From Paenibacillus thalictri (lineage in GTDB: Bacteria > Bacillota > Bacilli > Paenibacillales > NBRC-103111): a stretch of DNA of 64,000 nucleotides. Positions 54,114-63,942 of this stretch are shown here, one piece after another. The notes under the pieces are model-generated. The model was not told where the DNA came from. It saw only the letters and a list, made by a program, of their open reading frames with translations, and did no database searches. A program made the position numbers and the translations under genes. Each line of letters opens with the position of its first letter. Position 1 is the stretch's first letter. The DNA lies in NCBI RefSeq assembly GCF_004307995.1, contig NZ_SIRE01000009.1, forward strand, positions 62,001 through 126,000, given 5' to 3'.

Positions 54114-55652
54114 ATGCATACGCACACGAAACGATTTACGTCCGGAGCTTGCTTGGCGGCTTTATCGCTAAGCCTGCTGTCGGCTTGCGGAGATACTCCA
54201 TCCGCGCAAACAGGGGGAGAGCCAAAGCCGCAAGTCCCGGCGCAGGGCCCGACAACGATTTCGGCCATGCTGCCTTATTTCACCACGGAGCCGCCCAAAG
54301 CGGACAATCCCGTGTTCAAGAAGCTGGAGGAGATGACGAACACCAAGCTTAACATGACTTGGGTGCCGAATGCGGCCTATAAAGACAAGCTGTCGGTCAG
54401 TCTGGCCTCCAATGACCTGCCGCAAATATCGGTTATCGTGAATTTGGAAGGCGGCATTTATGCGCCGAGCATTTTAAACGGCGTACGTTCAGGAGCGTTC
54501 TGGGAAATTGGACCGATGTTGAAGGATTATCCCAACCTGTCGAAGCTGAACAAGGAAGTGCTGGACAATATTTCGCACGACGGTAAGCTTTATGCGCTGT
54601 ATCGCCCTCGGGTACTGGCCCGCGGCGGCGTGATTTTCCGCAAGGACTGGCTGGATGCGCTGAGCCTCAAGGAACCGCGTACGATCGACGAGCTGTACAA
54701 CGTCATCAAAGCATTTACGTTAAACGACCCGGACAAAAATGGCAAAAACGATACGTACGGCTTGATCTCGCGCAAGGGCATCGCCGATCTGGATATGCTC
54801 TCCGGGTTTTTCGGAGCCGGCAACGGCTGGGAGCAGCGCGAGGGCAAGCTGGTTCCGAGCTTTCTGACGCAGGAATATATGGATGCGCTGCAGTTTTACC
54901 GCCGTTTGTATACGGAAAAATTGATGAATCCCGATTTTGCGGTTTCGGAAGGAAACCAAAGCAAAGCGTTGTTTGAAAACGGCAAGGGCGGGGTCGTTAT
55001 TTCAACGGCCATCGACGATGTTATCGCCAATGACAGGGAAATTAAAAAGATCAATCCGAAAGGAGCCGCCGATATCGTTTCGCGGATTCAGGGACCGAAG
55101 GGTGAGAGAATACTGGCCTCCTCCGGCTACAACGGGATCTTCATGTTTCCCAAGAGTTCCGTAAAGACGGAAGCCGAGATGCGTGCGATTCTTACTTTCT
55201 TCGATAAGATGCTTGAGCCGGATATCGCTAACCTGCTGAATTGGGGAATCGAAGGCAAGCACTACCATATGGAGAACGGTAAAGCGGTGACTACGGAAGC
55301 GGAGCAAAAGCTGAAGGTGGACGATTTGACGCCGGTGATTCAGCTCAGCATTGCGATGGATACGGATGCGCCGCTTGAGGGCGTAAGCACGCCGCTTGAA
55401 CAGAAGCTGAAAAAGATGTTTAAGGAGAACGTTCCGATTGCCGTGCAGAATCCGGCTGCATCGCTGATTTCGCCGACCCTTTCCGAAAAAAGCGGTGAAT
55501 TGGATAAAATTCGCAACGATGCGAAGGTGAAATTTATTCTTGGCGAGATTGACGAAAACGGCTGGAATCAAGAGATGGAGAAGTGGAAAAAATCCGGGGG
55601 CGAGCAAGGCATCGCGGAAATCAACGCGGAATACGCCAAACGCAAAAAATAA
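54114..55652 (+). CDS. Extracellular sugar-binding lipoprotein (LplA/YtcQ/AlgQ type)
   Basis: A 512-residue lipoprotein with lipobox LLSAC near residue 24. It carries the same NDPDKNGKND calcium-type loop and the FWEIGPMLKDYPNLSK segment as the lipoprotein at 15666-17171. ATG 54114 is chosen for GGGAG 11 bases upstream; an earlier ATG at 54093 would add residues before the signal peptide. It serves the two permeases just upstream. Confidence 0.92.
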   Translation: MHTHTKRFTSGACLAALSLSLLSACGDTPSAQTGGEPKPQVPAQGPTTISAMLPYFTTEPPKADNPVFKKLEEMTNTKLNMTWVPNAAYKDKLSVSLASNDLPQISVIVNLEGGIYAPSILNGVRSGAFWEIGPMLKDYPNLSKLNKEVLDNISHDGKLYALYRPRVLARGGVIFRKDWLDALSLKEPRTIDELYNVIKAFTLNDPDKNGKNDTYGLISRKGIADLDMLSGFFGAGNGWEQREGKLVPSFLTQEYMDALQFYRRLYTEKLMNPDFAVSEGNQSKALFENGKGGVVISTAIDDVIANDREIKKINPKGAADIVSRIQGPKGERILASSGYNGIFMFPKSSVKTEAEMRAILTFFDKMLEPDIANLLNWGIEGKHYHMENGKAVTTEAEQKLKVDDLTPVIQLSIAMDTDAPLEGVSTPLEQKLKKMFKENVPIAVQNPAASLISPTLSEKSGELDKIRNDAKVKFILGEIDENGWNQEMEKWKKSGGEQGIAEINAEYAKRKK

Positions 55653-55715
55653 GCCGCATCTGCACCAGGATACCTGCATAAGTACGTAACTTTATGAATG
55701 ATGGGGGACGTTACT

Positions 55716-58700
55716 TTGAGAAAAAATGAGATATCCTTATTGCTTGCCGTATTGCTGCTGGCCTCTTTGTTTGTCGGGTTCCCGCAGAACGGCTACGCGG
55801 TGGCGGGGACTGGCGAACCGGCAAGCTCGCATGCAATGCAAGAGACATCTTCCGCAGCCAGCGCCGAGATCGTACCATATCCCGTATTGCCTGGAGCAGC
55901 AGCAAGCACCTCTTATACCGTAAAGGTGAACGGACAAGACGTGTTCACGGAACAATTCGGCGATGTCAGCTATGCGCGGTTTTCTTATTCGGGCACGGTG
56001 CAGGTCGACGTATACGCCGGCGAGACAATACAATCGTTTGGCATCAGTCCGCTTCACGATGAGATTGAGGGAGTCAAGGATGGAAACCGCCTCACCTTCA
56101 GCCTCTCGGAGCCCAAAGCTTTGATTATTACGGTGAACGATCTCGAGAGGCTGCTTCTTTTTGCCGACGGCTTGGAAACTGAAGCGCCTGTTATCGGCGC
56201 TCCCGGCGTCGTCAACCTAGCGAGCTATATGCCGGCCGACCGCGATTCCGATACGGCGGTGACCGCGCTGTTTCAGCAGGCGATCGACGATACTTCCGCG
56301 CTGGATAGCGGCGCGGGCGGGATTTTAGTTGTTCCCGACGGGAAATACATGACGGCCCAGCTGAAATTAAAAAGCAATGTGCATCTGTATTTGCAAAGCG
56401 GAGCATGGATACGCGCTGTGCCGGAATTTAACAGCATTAATTATCCGACGCAAAATAACGGCGATTCCTCTTTTATTTTTATAGGCGACGCCCAGCATGT
56501 GAAAATTACGGGAAGAGGCTTCATTGACGGCAATGGGATGGCCGTCCGCACGCTCAACCCTGATGCGAACATCAAGCTGCTGAGGACGGCCGATGCGTCG
56601 GATCTGCTGATCCGGGACGTGTACTTCAGAGATTCCGCCAGATGGTCGCTTCATCTGCTGTACGCCAGCGACGTCACATTGACAAACATTAAGCTGATTA
56701 ATGATCTTCGGGGAGGACTGGACCCTGTCAATCCCGAGTTGCTGCGCCCGACGGTAACCAATACCGATGGAGTAGACATTGACGCTTCGCAGAATGTAAC
56801 GGTGGAAGGCAACTTCATCTACACGGGTGACGATGCCATTTCGCCAAAAGTGAGCAACTATATGAATTTGCAAAGGCCGACATTCGGCCTGAATATTAAA
56901 AATAATGTATTATGGTCGTTAAAAGTTGCGATGAGAGTGGGCGATGAGTCGCTGGCTGATATGTATGACATCAACTTCGAAAATAACGACGTCATTCGCG
57001 CAGACCGTTTTCTAACTATTTGGGCGGGAGATGCAGTCCGTCTTCATGATATTAATGTGATTAATAATCGCGCAGAGTTTATCGGCGGCAATTACAATGA
57101 ACGGTATTTTCAATTCGTAATCCAGAAGAAGCGCGCGGCCATAAATCCAGGCTGGATTGATCGTGTTCTTGTCAAGGATTTCACCGGCTTGAACAAGGCG
57201 GAGCAGCCTTCCAGTATCGAAGGTTTTGATGCCTGGCATCTCATTACGAACGTAACCTTCGACAATGTCAAGATCGCTGGAATAACGGCTGCAAACAAAG
57301 CGGATATGCCGTTGCGGTTCGTCAACCGCTACTACAACAATGTGGCGTTTCTTCCATCCGGGACCGCTTATTCCGGATCTTCGCTCACGCCATACACTTA
57401 TCCTGATCCTTCTTTGATCACTTCCGTGGAAGCGGAAGACATGGAGCTTGTTCATTATACCGTGGAAGACCAGCCCATAGCATCCGGCGGGAAAGTAATC
57501 AAGGTGACCGGAACAGGCACGGCGGATCAGCTTTTTGACCGAAATACCGGCATTTACGACGTCATTGTTCATTATTTTGACGAAAACGACGGGAACGCTT
57601 CTTACAAGCTGTTTGTTAACGGATCTCAAGTGGATGCGTGGATTGCGAATCAGGATCTGGGCTCCGCTTCAGTCTCCGATAACTCGCGGACAACCCGGCT
57701 TATCCCGGGAGTATTGCTGAAACAATGGGATGAGGTCAGGATCGAAGGCACCTCTCAAGCGTCGGAAGCGGCGCGAATCGATAAAATCGAATATGTGTTC
57801 AAAACGGAGCCCGATTGGTCAGGCACCGGCGGGATTGCGGGGACGGTAACCGACGATCTGGGCAGCCCGGTTTCGGGGGCTTCGGTTCAGACCACCGTTT
57901 CCGGAGCGGTGTACAGGACATTCACGGATGCGGCCGGCGCCTATTTGCTCCAGCATGTTCCGGCAGGTACCTACGCCGTGAAGGCGGCAAAAAGCGGATA
58001 TAGCGAAAGCACCGCGTCAGCAATTCCCGTGTCTGTGGGATCGACCATGTATAACGTCAACTTTTTGATGCCTGTTGTTTCCACGATTCCGCATCTGGCG
58101 GCTCTTCAGGTATCCGGTTCGATTCCAGCGCTGGCCGCAGGCCAAAGCGGTTACGATCTAAACAAGCTGATCGTCACGGCTCGGGATCAATTCGGCGGCG
58201 CCTATCCAATTTCAGGTCTGCCGCTGTCATGGCATGTTCAATCGGGAGCCGTTTACGCAGCCGTTTACGGCAGCATGCTTCAGCCCTTAAGCACGGGTAC
58301 GGGGGCGGTCACCGCAACGATCAACGGCGTGGAAAGCAATACGGTCAGTTTCGCTGTCTATCCATGGCAAGGAAGCACTCCGCGGATATTGTCGGTTGAC
58401 CGCAGAGGGCTTACCAGCGGCGCCTACTTGTCCATTGCCGCTGCCGTTAACAGCTCCCCCGCTCTGAAACCCGGGGATCGCATTCAATTAGTGCCCGGCA
58501 GCGGACCTTACCGCGAGACCGTGTCCATTCACGCATCCGGCACGCCCGGCAACCCGATCGTTTTCGAAGGCAACGGCGAATTGGTCACCGGCTTTAATAC
58601 ATTCCAATTCACTCAGGAGGCAAACGGACAATGGACGTACACGCTGCCTGCTCCTATCGAGAACACGACGACCGGCGGCAACTCCAATACGTTCCGCCAT

Positions 58701-59573
58701 CTGGTGACATACAATGGCCAGCGTCTTATGCTGGATCAGCGTTCGGGTCAGAATGCCGGCCAATTTACAAGCGATTATGCGGTATTGTCCGCGGATGGGA
58801 AAAAGCTGGTCTTGAACGCAAGCAAATCTTCGCCTACAGAAGGGTGGGAGATATCCGTTCGTCAAAACGGGATTGCCGTAGCCAGTCCGTACGCTTATCA
58901 AACGTACCGCAATGTTCGCGTTTCGGGAGCGCAGAACGACGGATTTAATATTCACGGAACAGGAAAGGGACTCGTGTTCGAGAACATTGAAGGGTTCCAT
59001 AACTTTGACGAAGGTTATTCCGCTCATGACAGCACGGAGTCGTCCATCGACGGCGGGGTTTTCTGGGGCAACGATAACGGTATTTATAACCAGACAAGCG
59101 CGGCGCTGCAATTTACGGCCATTAACGTTGAGGCGCACAGCAATATCGGTGCTGGATTCACCTCTCAAGCCGGCAATAATTACTTAAACAATGTCCGTGT
59201 TTGGGACAATGGGGTCAGCAATGTTCGGCTGGGAGGAACTGTTGCGACCGTGAATGTCGTGACATACGAAAGCCGGTGGAATACGCGGCCATGGGTAGGA
59301 TTTCAGGAGCTGCAAAATTATTCGCTGGGGGTTCAACTGAAGCCTTACACTTATTCTGTATATGCGCCTATCACGTATACAGGCATGGCTCCAACCGTTG
59401 TGCCGGCCAGCCAGCTTCCTCCGATGAGAGTGCCGTTCGACGACTGGAGGTATATTTATTTCACGGCCGCTCAATTGGCCGATCCGGCCATAAGCGGACC
59501 AACGGCCGATCCCGATCATGACGGGCTCACTAATTACACGGAGTATGTCACGGGACAGGATCCTAATCATTAA
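55716..59573 (+). CDS. Secreted two-beta-helix carbohydrate-active protein (GH28-like + CBM + second helix)
   Basis: A 1285-residue exported protein. Signal peptide to about residue 30. The first parallel beta-helix (about 150-560) has polygalacturonase-like NTDGVD near 348 and TGDDAI near 371, at the usual GH28 spacing, but RVGDES stands where GHG is expected. A CBM6/35-like module (568-700), a carboxypeptidase-regulatory-like domain (GIAGTVTDDLGSPVSGASV, 706-790) and a Big-like domain (795-890) follow. A second right-handed beta-helix (about 890-1240) and a Ca-binding DPDHDGLTNYTEY tail near 1264 complete it. TTG 55716 has GGGGGA seven bases upstream; ATG 55698 lacks a site. Last gene of the fourth cassette. 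Substrate unknown. Confidence 0.8.
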   Translation: MRKNEISLLLAVLLLASLFVGFPQNGYAVAGTGEPASSHAMQETSSAASAEIVPYPVLPGAAASTSYTVKVNGQDVFTEQFGDVSYARFSYSGTVQVDVYAGETIQSFGISPLHDEIEGVKDGNRLTFSLSEPKALIITVNDLERLLLFADGLETEAPVIGAPGVVNLASYMPADRDSDTAVTALFQQAIDDTSALDSGAGGILVVPDGKYMTAQLKLKSNVHLYLQSGAWIRAVPEFNSINYPTQNNGDSSFIFIGDAQHVKITGRGFIDGNGMAVRTLNPDANIKLLRTADASDLLIRDVYFRDSARWSLHLLYASDVTLTNIKLINDLRGGLDPVNPELLRPTVTNTDGVDIDASQNVTVEGNFIYTGDDAISPKVSNYMNLQRPTFGLNIKNNVLWSLKVAMRVGDESLADMYDINFENNDVIRADRFLTIWAGDAVRLHDINVINNRAEFIGGNYNERYFQFVIQKKRAAINPGWIDRVLVKDFTGLNKAEQPSSIEGFDAWHLITNVTFDNVKIAGITAANKADMPLRFVNRYYNNVAFLPSGTAYSGSSLTPYTYPDPSLITSVEAEDMELVHYTVEDQPIASGGKVIKVTGTGTADQLFDRNTGIYDVIVHYFDENDGNASYKLFVNGSQVDAWIANQDLGSASVSDNSRTTRLIPGVLLKQWDEVRIEGTSQASEAARIDKIEYVFKTEPDWSGTGGIAGTVTDDLGSPVSGASVQTTVSGAVYRTFTDAAGAYLLQHVPAGTYAVKAAKSGYSESTASAIPVSVGSTMYNVNFLMPVVSTIPHLAALQVSGSIPALAAGQSGYDLNKLIVTARDQFGGAYPISGLPLSWHVQSGAVYAAVYGSMLQPLSTGTGAVTATINGVESNTVSFAVYPWQGSTPRILSVDRRGLTSGAYLSIAAAVNSSPALKPGDRIQLVPGSGPYRETVSIHASGTPGNPIVFEGNGELVTGFNTFQFTQEANGQWTYTLPAPIENTTTGGNSNTFRHLVTYNGQRLMLDQRSGQNAGQFTSDYAVLSADGKKLVLNASKSSPTEGWEISVRQNGIAVASPYAYQTYRNVRVSGAQNDGFNIHGTGKGLVFENIEGFHNFDEGYSAHDSTESSIDGGVFWGNDNGIYNQTSAALQFTAINVEAHSNIGAGFTSQAGNNYLNNVRVWDNGVSNVRLGGTVATVNVVTYESRWNTRPWVGFQELQNYSLGVQLKPYTYSVYAPITYTGMAPTVVPASQLPPMRVPFDDWRYIYFTAAQLADPAISGPTADPDHDGLTNYTEYVTGQDPNH

Positions 59574-59688
59574 ACCGGAACGTCTTGCCTGAAAAGAACA
59601 GTTCCGTGGATGAGATGATGTGAGCATACAAGAGGCATGCCTGCTTTAGCCGCTGCTTCGCGCGTCATGATCCAAATTGGAAAGGAAA

Positions 59689-59743
59689 ATGAAACGACCT
59701 CCGAGAAGCCTAATAACGGGCTCCGGAGGTTGTTTGGCTTTAA
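59689..59743. repeat. Intergenic stem-loop repeat, copy 2
   Basis: Same core as 25458-25510: CGACCTCCGAGAA, CC, ACGGG, TCCGGAGG, GTTTG. The outer arms ACCTCCG/CGGAGGT pair perfectly here. It too lies between converging genes (59573 and 59821). Confidence 0.6.
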
Positions 59744-59820
59744 TGTCTGTGGAGCGCCTATTGCGCGTATAGCCGACAACCGGATCACGATTATATGTCT
59801 TGTATGGCCGGGCTAACGTT

Positions 59821-60597
59821 CTACAATTTCCGGGAAGCGCGGTAGCGTGAGGGACTCGTGCCGTACCGGTGGGTGAATACACGGCTTAAATAAAATCCGT
59901 TTTCGTAGCCGCACTGCCGGGCGATGCGGTCGAGCGTCTCATGGGTATTGACCAGCAGCGCCTGCGCTTTCTTCAGCCGCAGGTTCGTGACATACTCATT
60001 GGGGGACACGCCGTGCGCCCGCGTAAACCGTCTCGTCAGCTGAACGGGGCTGATGCGGTAGGAGGCCGCAACCTGCTTTAAGCTGACGGGTTCGGCGAGA
60101 TGCTGCTGCAGCCAATGGGCTATGGCTTGCATGTCCGGGTCCTCAGGGTGATGGCGTGCGGCATCCTGCACCGACTCCTGCAAAGCCAGCATGTACCACA
60201 AATCGTTCAGCAAGTGGGCCGCCACTTGCAAGCTGCCGGGCGAGTCGGCGCCTTGACTCCACACCGTGTAATTGGAGGCGAGTCGGTTCACATCGTTGAT
60301 ACGGATTGCGCCGCATACGGGAGTCGGCGAGTCCGGGACATGTGGCCAATCGAAATGACAGAAATGAAACGTCAAGGGATCGATCACCCGGCGATGAAAG
60401 GGCACCCCAGGCGGACAAAACACGAGATCCCCGAAGTCCGCATCTCCTTCCGACTCTCCCGTCCGATAATGAAACTTGCCTTGCTCTACCGCAAACAACG
60501 TCCAATTCTCATACGTATCCACATCGAGCAGAAACCGCTCTTTTTGCACCCAATGGATGTCGGTCAGCAGAACGGGCAGGCAGGTCCATGACGTCAT
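59821..60597 (-). CDS. AraC-family regulator with cupin domain
   Basis: A 258-residue regulator. The cupin half shows YENWTLFAVEQGKFHYRTGE (about 28-47) and DLVFCPPGVPFHRRV. The C-terminal helix-turn-helix pair is around YRISPVQLTRRFTRAHGVS and CGYENGFYLSRVFTHRYG. AGGAGG lies eight bases before ATG 60597. It is divergent from the FAD oxidoreductase gene, which it probably regulates. Confidence 0.9.
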   Translation of the reverse strand: MTSWTCLPVLLTDIHWVQKERFLLDVDTYENWTLFAVEQGKFHYRTGESEGDADFGDLVFCPPGVPFHRRVIDPLTFHFCHFDWPHVPDSPTPVCGAIRINDVNRLASNYTVWSQGADSPGSLQVAAHLLNDLWYMLALQESVQDAARHHPEDPDMQAIAHWLQQHLAEPVSLKQVAASYRISPVQLTRRFTRAHGVSPNEYVTNLRLKKAQALLVNTHETLDRIARQCGYENGFYLSRVFTHRYGTSPSRYRASRKL

Positions 60598-60634
60598 CGG
60601 ATGTCCTCCTTGAAGAAGTGAAATAAAGTATATG

Positions 60635-60670
60635 TTCTATGATAATTCACTGTATTCCATAAGTAAATAC
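60635..60670. promoter_or_regulatory. Direct repeats between the AraC and FAD oxidoreductase genes
   Basis: TTCTATGATAATTCAC and TTCCATAAGTAAATAC start 20 bases apart and match at nine of sixteen positions. Such a pair fits AraC binding in the divergent promoter region, but the match is weak. Confidence 0.3.
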
Positions 60671-60722
60671 GCTTGGGATAAAGTGAAACTATGGATGTAT
60701 TTTTATAAAGAGGTGAACAAGG

Positions 60723-62975
60723 ATGAGAGAAGAAACGGTGCAAGCGGATATGACGGTCGTCGGTGGCGGGCTGGCGGGCATATGTGCGGCTATTGCTGCG
60801 GCACGGCTGGGGCGTTCCGTCGCCCTTGTGCATAACCGTCCGGTGCTCGGGGGCAATTCGAGCAGCGAGGTGCGGGTGTGGGTTTGCGGGGCTACCGGAC
60901 ACGGAGTACAACGTTATGCGCGCGAAAGCGGCATTATGGGTGAGCTGTTTGTAGAGAATCAGTACCGCAACCCGGAAGGCAATCCTTATATTTGGGACTT
61001 GGTCCTGCTGGAGGCCGTTAAGGAGGAGAAGAACATTCGGTTGTTCCTTAACACGGATGTTCACGAAGTGGAAGCAAGCGGAAGCGAAGACGACCGCCGA
61101 ATCGACGCCGTTACCGGCTGGATGATGGGGTCGGAACGGCGTATTCGCTTTTTGAGCGGCATGTACTTGGACTGCACGGGGGACGGGCTTATCGGGTTCC
61201 TTGCGGGAGCCAAGTTCCGTCTTGGGCGCGAAGCCAGAAGCGAATACAATGAGGAATGGGCTCCGGATGCTGCCGACGGCATTACGTTGGGCAGCACGAT
61301 TTTATTTTATACGAAGGATGCCGGCCAGCCTGTGCGCTACCAGGCTCCAAGCTTTGCCAAGGATATTGCAAAAACGTCGATTCCGCTGAAACGTGTCATT
61401 CGCAGCGGCGATTCCGGCTGTCATTATTGGTGGATCGAGTGGGGCGGCGAATTGGATACGGTGCATGAAAATGAGCGGATTCGCGACGAACTGTGGGCGG
61501 TTATTTACGGGATATGGGACTATATCAAAAATTCCGGGCAGTTCGACGCCGACCATCTGACCTTGGAATGGGTCGGGGCACTGCCGGGCAAACGGGAATA
61601 CCGCCGGTTTATCGGCGATTATGTATTAAATCAGAATGATATTCTTGCTCAGACGTTGTTTGAGGACCGCATCGGGTTCGGCGGCTGGTCGATCGATCTT
61701 CACCCGCCGCAAGGCATGTATTCCACGGAAAGCGGCTCGAAGCACCTGCACTCCGATGGCGTCTACCACATCCCTTTTCGTTCGTTATATTCTGTGAATA
61801 CGTCGAACCTGATGTTCGCCGGACGTAATATCAGCGCTTCTCATGTGGCATTTGGCACAACTCGCGTGATGGCGACCTGCGCCGTGCTCGGCGAAGCGGC
61901 CGGCACCGGCGCGGCGCTTTGTTCCAAGCTAGGGATTGCGCCCCGCGAGCTGTATCACACCCGGCTGGCCGAGCTGCAGCAGACGATGCTCCGGCAGGAT
62001 GCTTCGGTGCTGGGCGTGCGGAACGAGGATGCCGCCGATCTGGCGCTCCGCGCGAAAGTAACGGCATCTAGCGAACTGCGCAGACTGGCCGTCGAGCAAT
62101 CCGACGAAACATTCGAGTTAAAGAGCGACATTGGCTTGCTGTTCCCTATAGATGACGAGGTGCAGAACGTACAACTGCTCGTTAGCGCGGCGGCCGACAC
62201 TTGCTTGGAGGTGGAGTTGTGGGATACCGGCCGGGCCGAAAATTACGTGCCTTGCCGCTTGCAGGCGCAGTCGGCGACAGCCGTCCCCAACGGAGACAAA
62301 GTGTGGGTCACCGTCCGGCTGCCATGGCGCCCGGAAACACCGCAAAACGGCTTCCTGATTGTGAAAGCGAATGAACACGTTTGTCTGCACGTATCTCATA
62401 CGCCGCTAACCGGTGTGCTTTCCTTTATTAAAGGAGAGCGGCCGATCGTATCCGCGGATCTTGAAGACCACCAGCCGGATCAGCCGATCGTCCAGTGGAG
62501 CATGAAGAGCTTGGTGCGCAAGCCGTTCTGTTTCCGGCTGGACGGCGACAGCGGCGCGTATGCGGCATCCCAAGCGGTTAACGGCTACAAACGCCCTTAC
62601 GGCGGACCGAACCTATGGATGTCGGAGCGATTGCAGCAAGGGGACGAGGTTTATGTGGAATTGACGTGGGATGAACCGGTCGTGTTGTCGGAAGTACGGC
62701 TGACCTTTAACGACGATTGCAATGAAGATTTGATCAATTTGCACCACCATCGCACGCCGTTTGACATCATCCCGGAGCTGGTCAAAGATTACCGTATCGA
62801 ATGCGCCGGACAGGACGGACAGTGGAAGCTCCTTCATACGGAACAGAGCAACCGCCGCAGAACAAGACGGCACAAGCTGCCGCAGCCGGTGGAAACCGAC
62901 AAGCTCCATTTGGTCGTAACGGCTACGAACGGCAGCCCGTTCGCCGAGCTGGTCGAAATTCGGGTGTACGAATAA
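60723..62975 (+). CDS. FAD-dependent oxidoreductase with C-terminal beta-sandwich
   Basis: A 750-residue protein of the FAD_oxidored (PF12831) group. The dinucleotide motif VVGGGLAGICAAIAAARLG (10-28), RPVLGGNSSSEVR, LDCTGDGLIGFLAGA and a closing ATCAVLGEAAGTGAAL are visible. The last 250 residues (from about 500) lack FAD motifs and resemble a discoidin/CBM-like sandwich. No signal peptide. Relatives are common in sugar-degradation clusters of Bacillota and Bacteroidota but their substrates are largely unknown. AGAGGTG lies seven bases before the ATG. It converges on the PhyH-like gene. Confidence 0.82.
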   Translation: MREETVQADMTVVGGGLAGICAAIAAARLGRSVALVHNRPVLGGNSSSEVRVWVCGATGHGVQRYARESGIMGELFVENQYRNPEGNPYIWDLVLLEAVKEEKNIRLFLNTDVHEVEASGSEDDRRIDAVTGWMMGSERRIRFLSGMYLDCTGDGLIGFLAGAKFRLGREARSEYNEEWAPDAADGITLGSTILFYTKDAGQPVRYQAPSFAKDIAKTSIPLKRVIRSGDSGCHYWWIEWGGELDTVHENERIRDELWAVIYGIWDYIKNSGQFDADHLTLEWVGALPGKREYRRFIGDYVLNQNDILAQTLFEDRIGFGGWSIDLHPPQGMYSTESGSKHLHSDGVYHIPFRSLYSVNTSNLMFAGRNISASHVAFGTTRVMATCAVLGEAAGTGAALCSKLGIAPRELYHTRLAELQQTMLRQDASVLGVRNEDAADLALRAKVTASSELRRLAVEQSDETFELKSDIGLLFPIDDEVQNVQLLVSAAADTCLEVELWDTGRAENYVPCRLQAQSATAVPNGDKVWVTVRLPWRPETPQNGFLIVKANEHVCLHVSHTPLTGVLSFIKGERPIVSADLEDHQPDQPIVQWSMKSLVRKPFCFRLDGDSGAYAASQAVNGYKRPYGGPNLWMSERLQQGDEVYVELTWDEPVVLSEVRLTFNDDCNEDLINLHHHRTPFDIIPELVKDYRIECAGQDGQWKLLHTEQSNRRRTRRHKLPQPVETDKLHLVVTATNGSPFAELVEIRVYE

Positions 62976-62980
62976 AGCAT

Positions 62981-63033
62981 AGCAGCCTTCGCCGCAGCGC
63001 ATGGACAACTTTGGCTGGCGAAGGCTGCTTTTT
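62981..63033. terminator. Bidirectional terminator
   Basis: AGCAGCCTTCGCC and GGCGAAGGCTGCT form a perfect 13-bp stem with a 23-base loop, followed by T5 (counting the last stem base). It lies between the converging FAD oxidoreductase and PhyH-like genes. Confidence 0.8.
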
Positions 63034-63034
63034 G

Positions 63035-63817
63035 TCATTGTTTTTCCGTTAGCGAGTAATTGGCGCTGTAAGCCCGGTATACGGGGTTCTCGCCGCATAC
63101 CATCAAACCTTGACCCCAGTTCACATGCACGTCGGCCGTCGGGATGTCCAGCGGGTCCCTGTATTGAAACAACACGTTGCGCCGGTAACGCTCGCTGCGG
63201 TTGACGTCCGAACCGTGAATCGTCAAATAATTAAAAAACAAGACGTCGCCGGCTTTGGCGGGACACGGCGTCGCCACGGAAAGCGGATACTCTTTGTGGT
63301 CCAAATAATAACGGCCGACATGAGGCATAATGTCCTGTTTATGGCTTCCCGGAATGACGCATAAACAGCCGTTTTCCATATCGGCATCGTCAAGGTGAAC
63401 GCTTGCCGCCATCATCGTATGACTGGCGTGGGGGAAATAAGGAGCGTCTTGATGAAGCGGGAACGCGGCGCCTTTCTCCGGCGGCTTCACCAGCATTTTG
63501 CTGTGATGGAGCTGGACGTTCGGGCCGATCAGCTTGCAGAGCACGGCGGCCATATTCGGGTGAACAGCGGCCCGGGTAAAGGCGGCATCGTGGTAATGCA
63601 CGTCGTGGAACCCTTTTAAGACCAGCTTCTTTAATTCCTCCGGCGGCAGGTAATCTCCTTGCCATGTCGAGTTCGCATCATACTTCGACTGCGCCGCGCG
63701 GTGGATAATGCCGTCCACCGCTTTTCTCATCTGCTCCACTTCCGCTTGCTTGAAAACTCCACGCACAAGCAAATACCCCTGCTCTTTGTAAAAATCGACA
63801 TCATCTTGCTTGATCAT
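63035..63817 (-). CDS. Phytanoyl-CoA-dioxygenase-like Fe(II)/2-oxoglutarate enzyme
   Basis: A 260-residue enzyme of the PhyH family (PF05721). The iron ligands are His122 and Asp124 (PLHQDAPYF) and His201 (LTIHGSDVN), with Arg210 or Arg212 placed to hold 2-oxoglutarate. Bacterial relatives hydroxylate many small molecules, so phytanoyl-CoA is not implied. GAGAGGAG precedes the ATG. Its neighbours suggest oxidation of a sugar-derived or plant-derived compound. Confidence 0.88.
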   Translation of the reverse strand: MIKQDDVDFYKEQGYLLVRGVFKQAEVEQMRKAVDGIIHRAAQSKYDANSTWQGDYLPPEELKKLVLKGFHDVHYHDAAFTRAAVHPNMAAVLCKLIGPNVQLHHSKMLVKPPEKGAAFPLHQDAPYFPHASHTMMAASVHLDDADMENGCLCVIPGSHKQDIMPHVGRYYLDHKEYPLSVATPCPAKAGDVLFFNYLTIHGSDVNRSERYRRNVLFQYRDPLDIPTADVHVNWGQGLMVCGENPVYRAYSANYSLTEKQ

Positions 63818-63942
63818 ATGTGTATTCTCCTCTCGACAGCCGTATCATCGTTCATTTACACTTCAAGCATAAGGATTTTTGGCATAGGTGTATTTATTGA
63901 AAACGGACATTCTTTTAAGAAATTCCGCCAGAAGGTGAAGGT

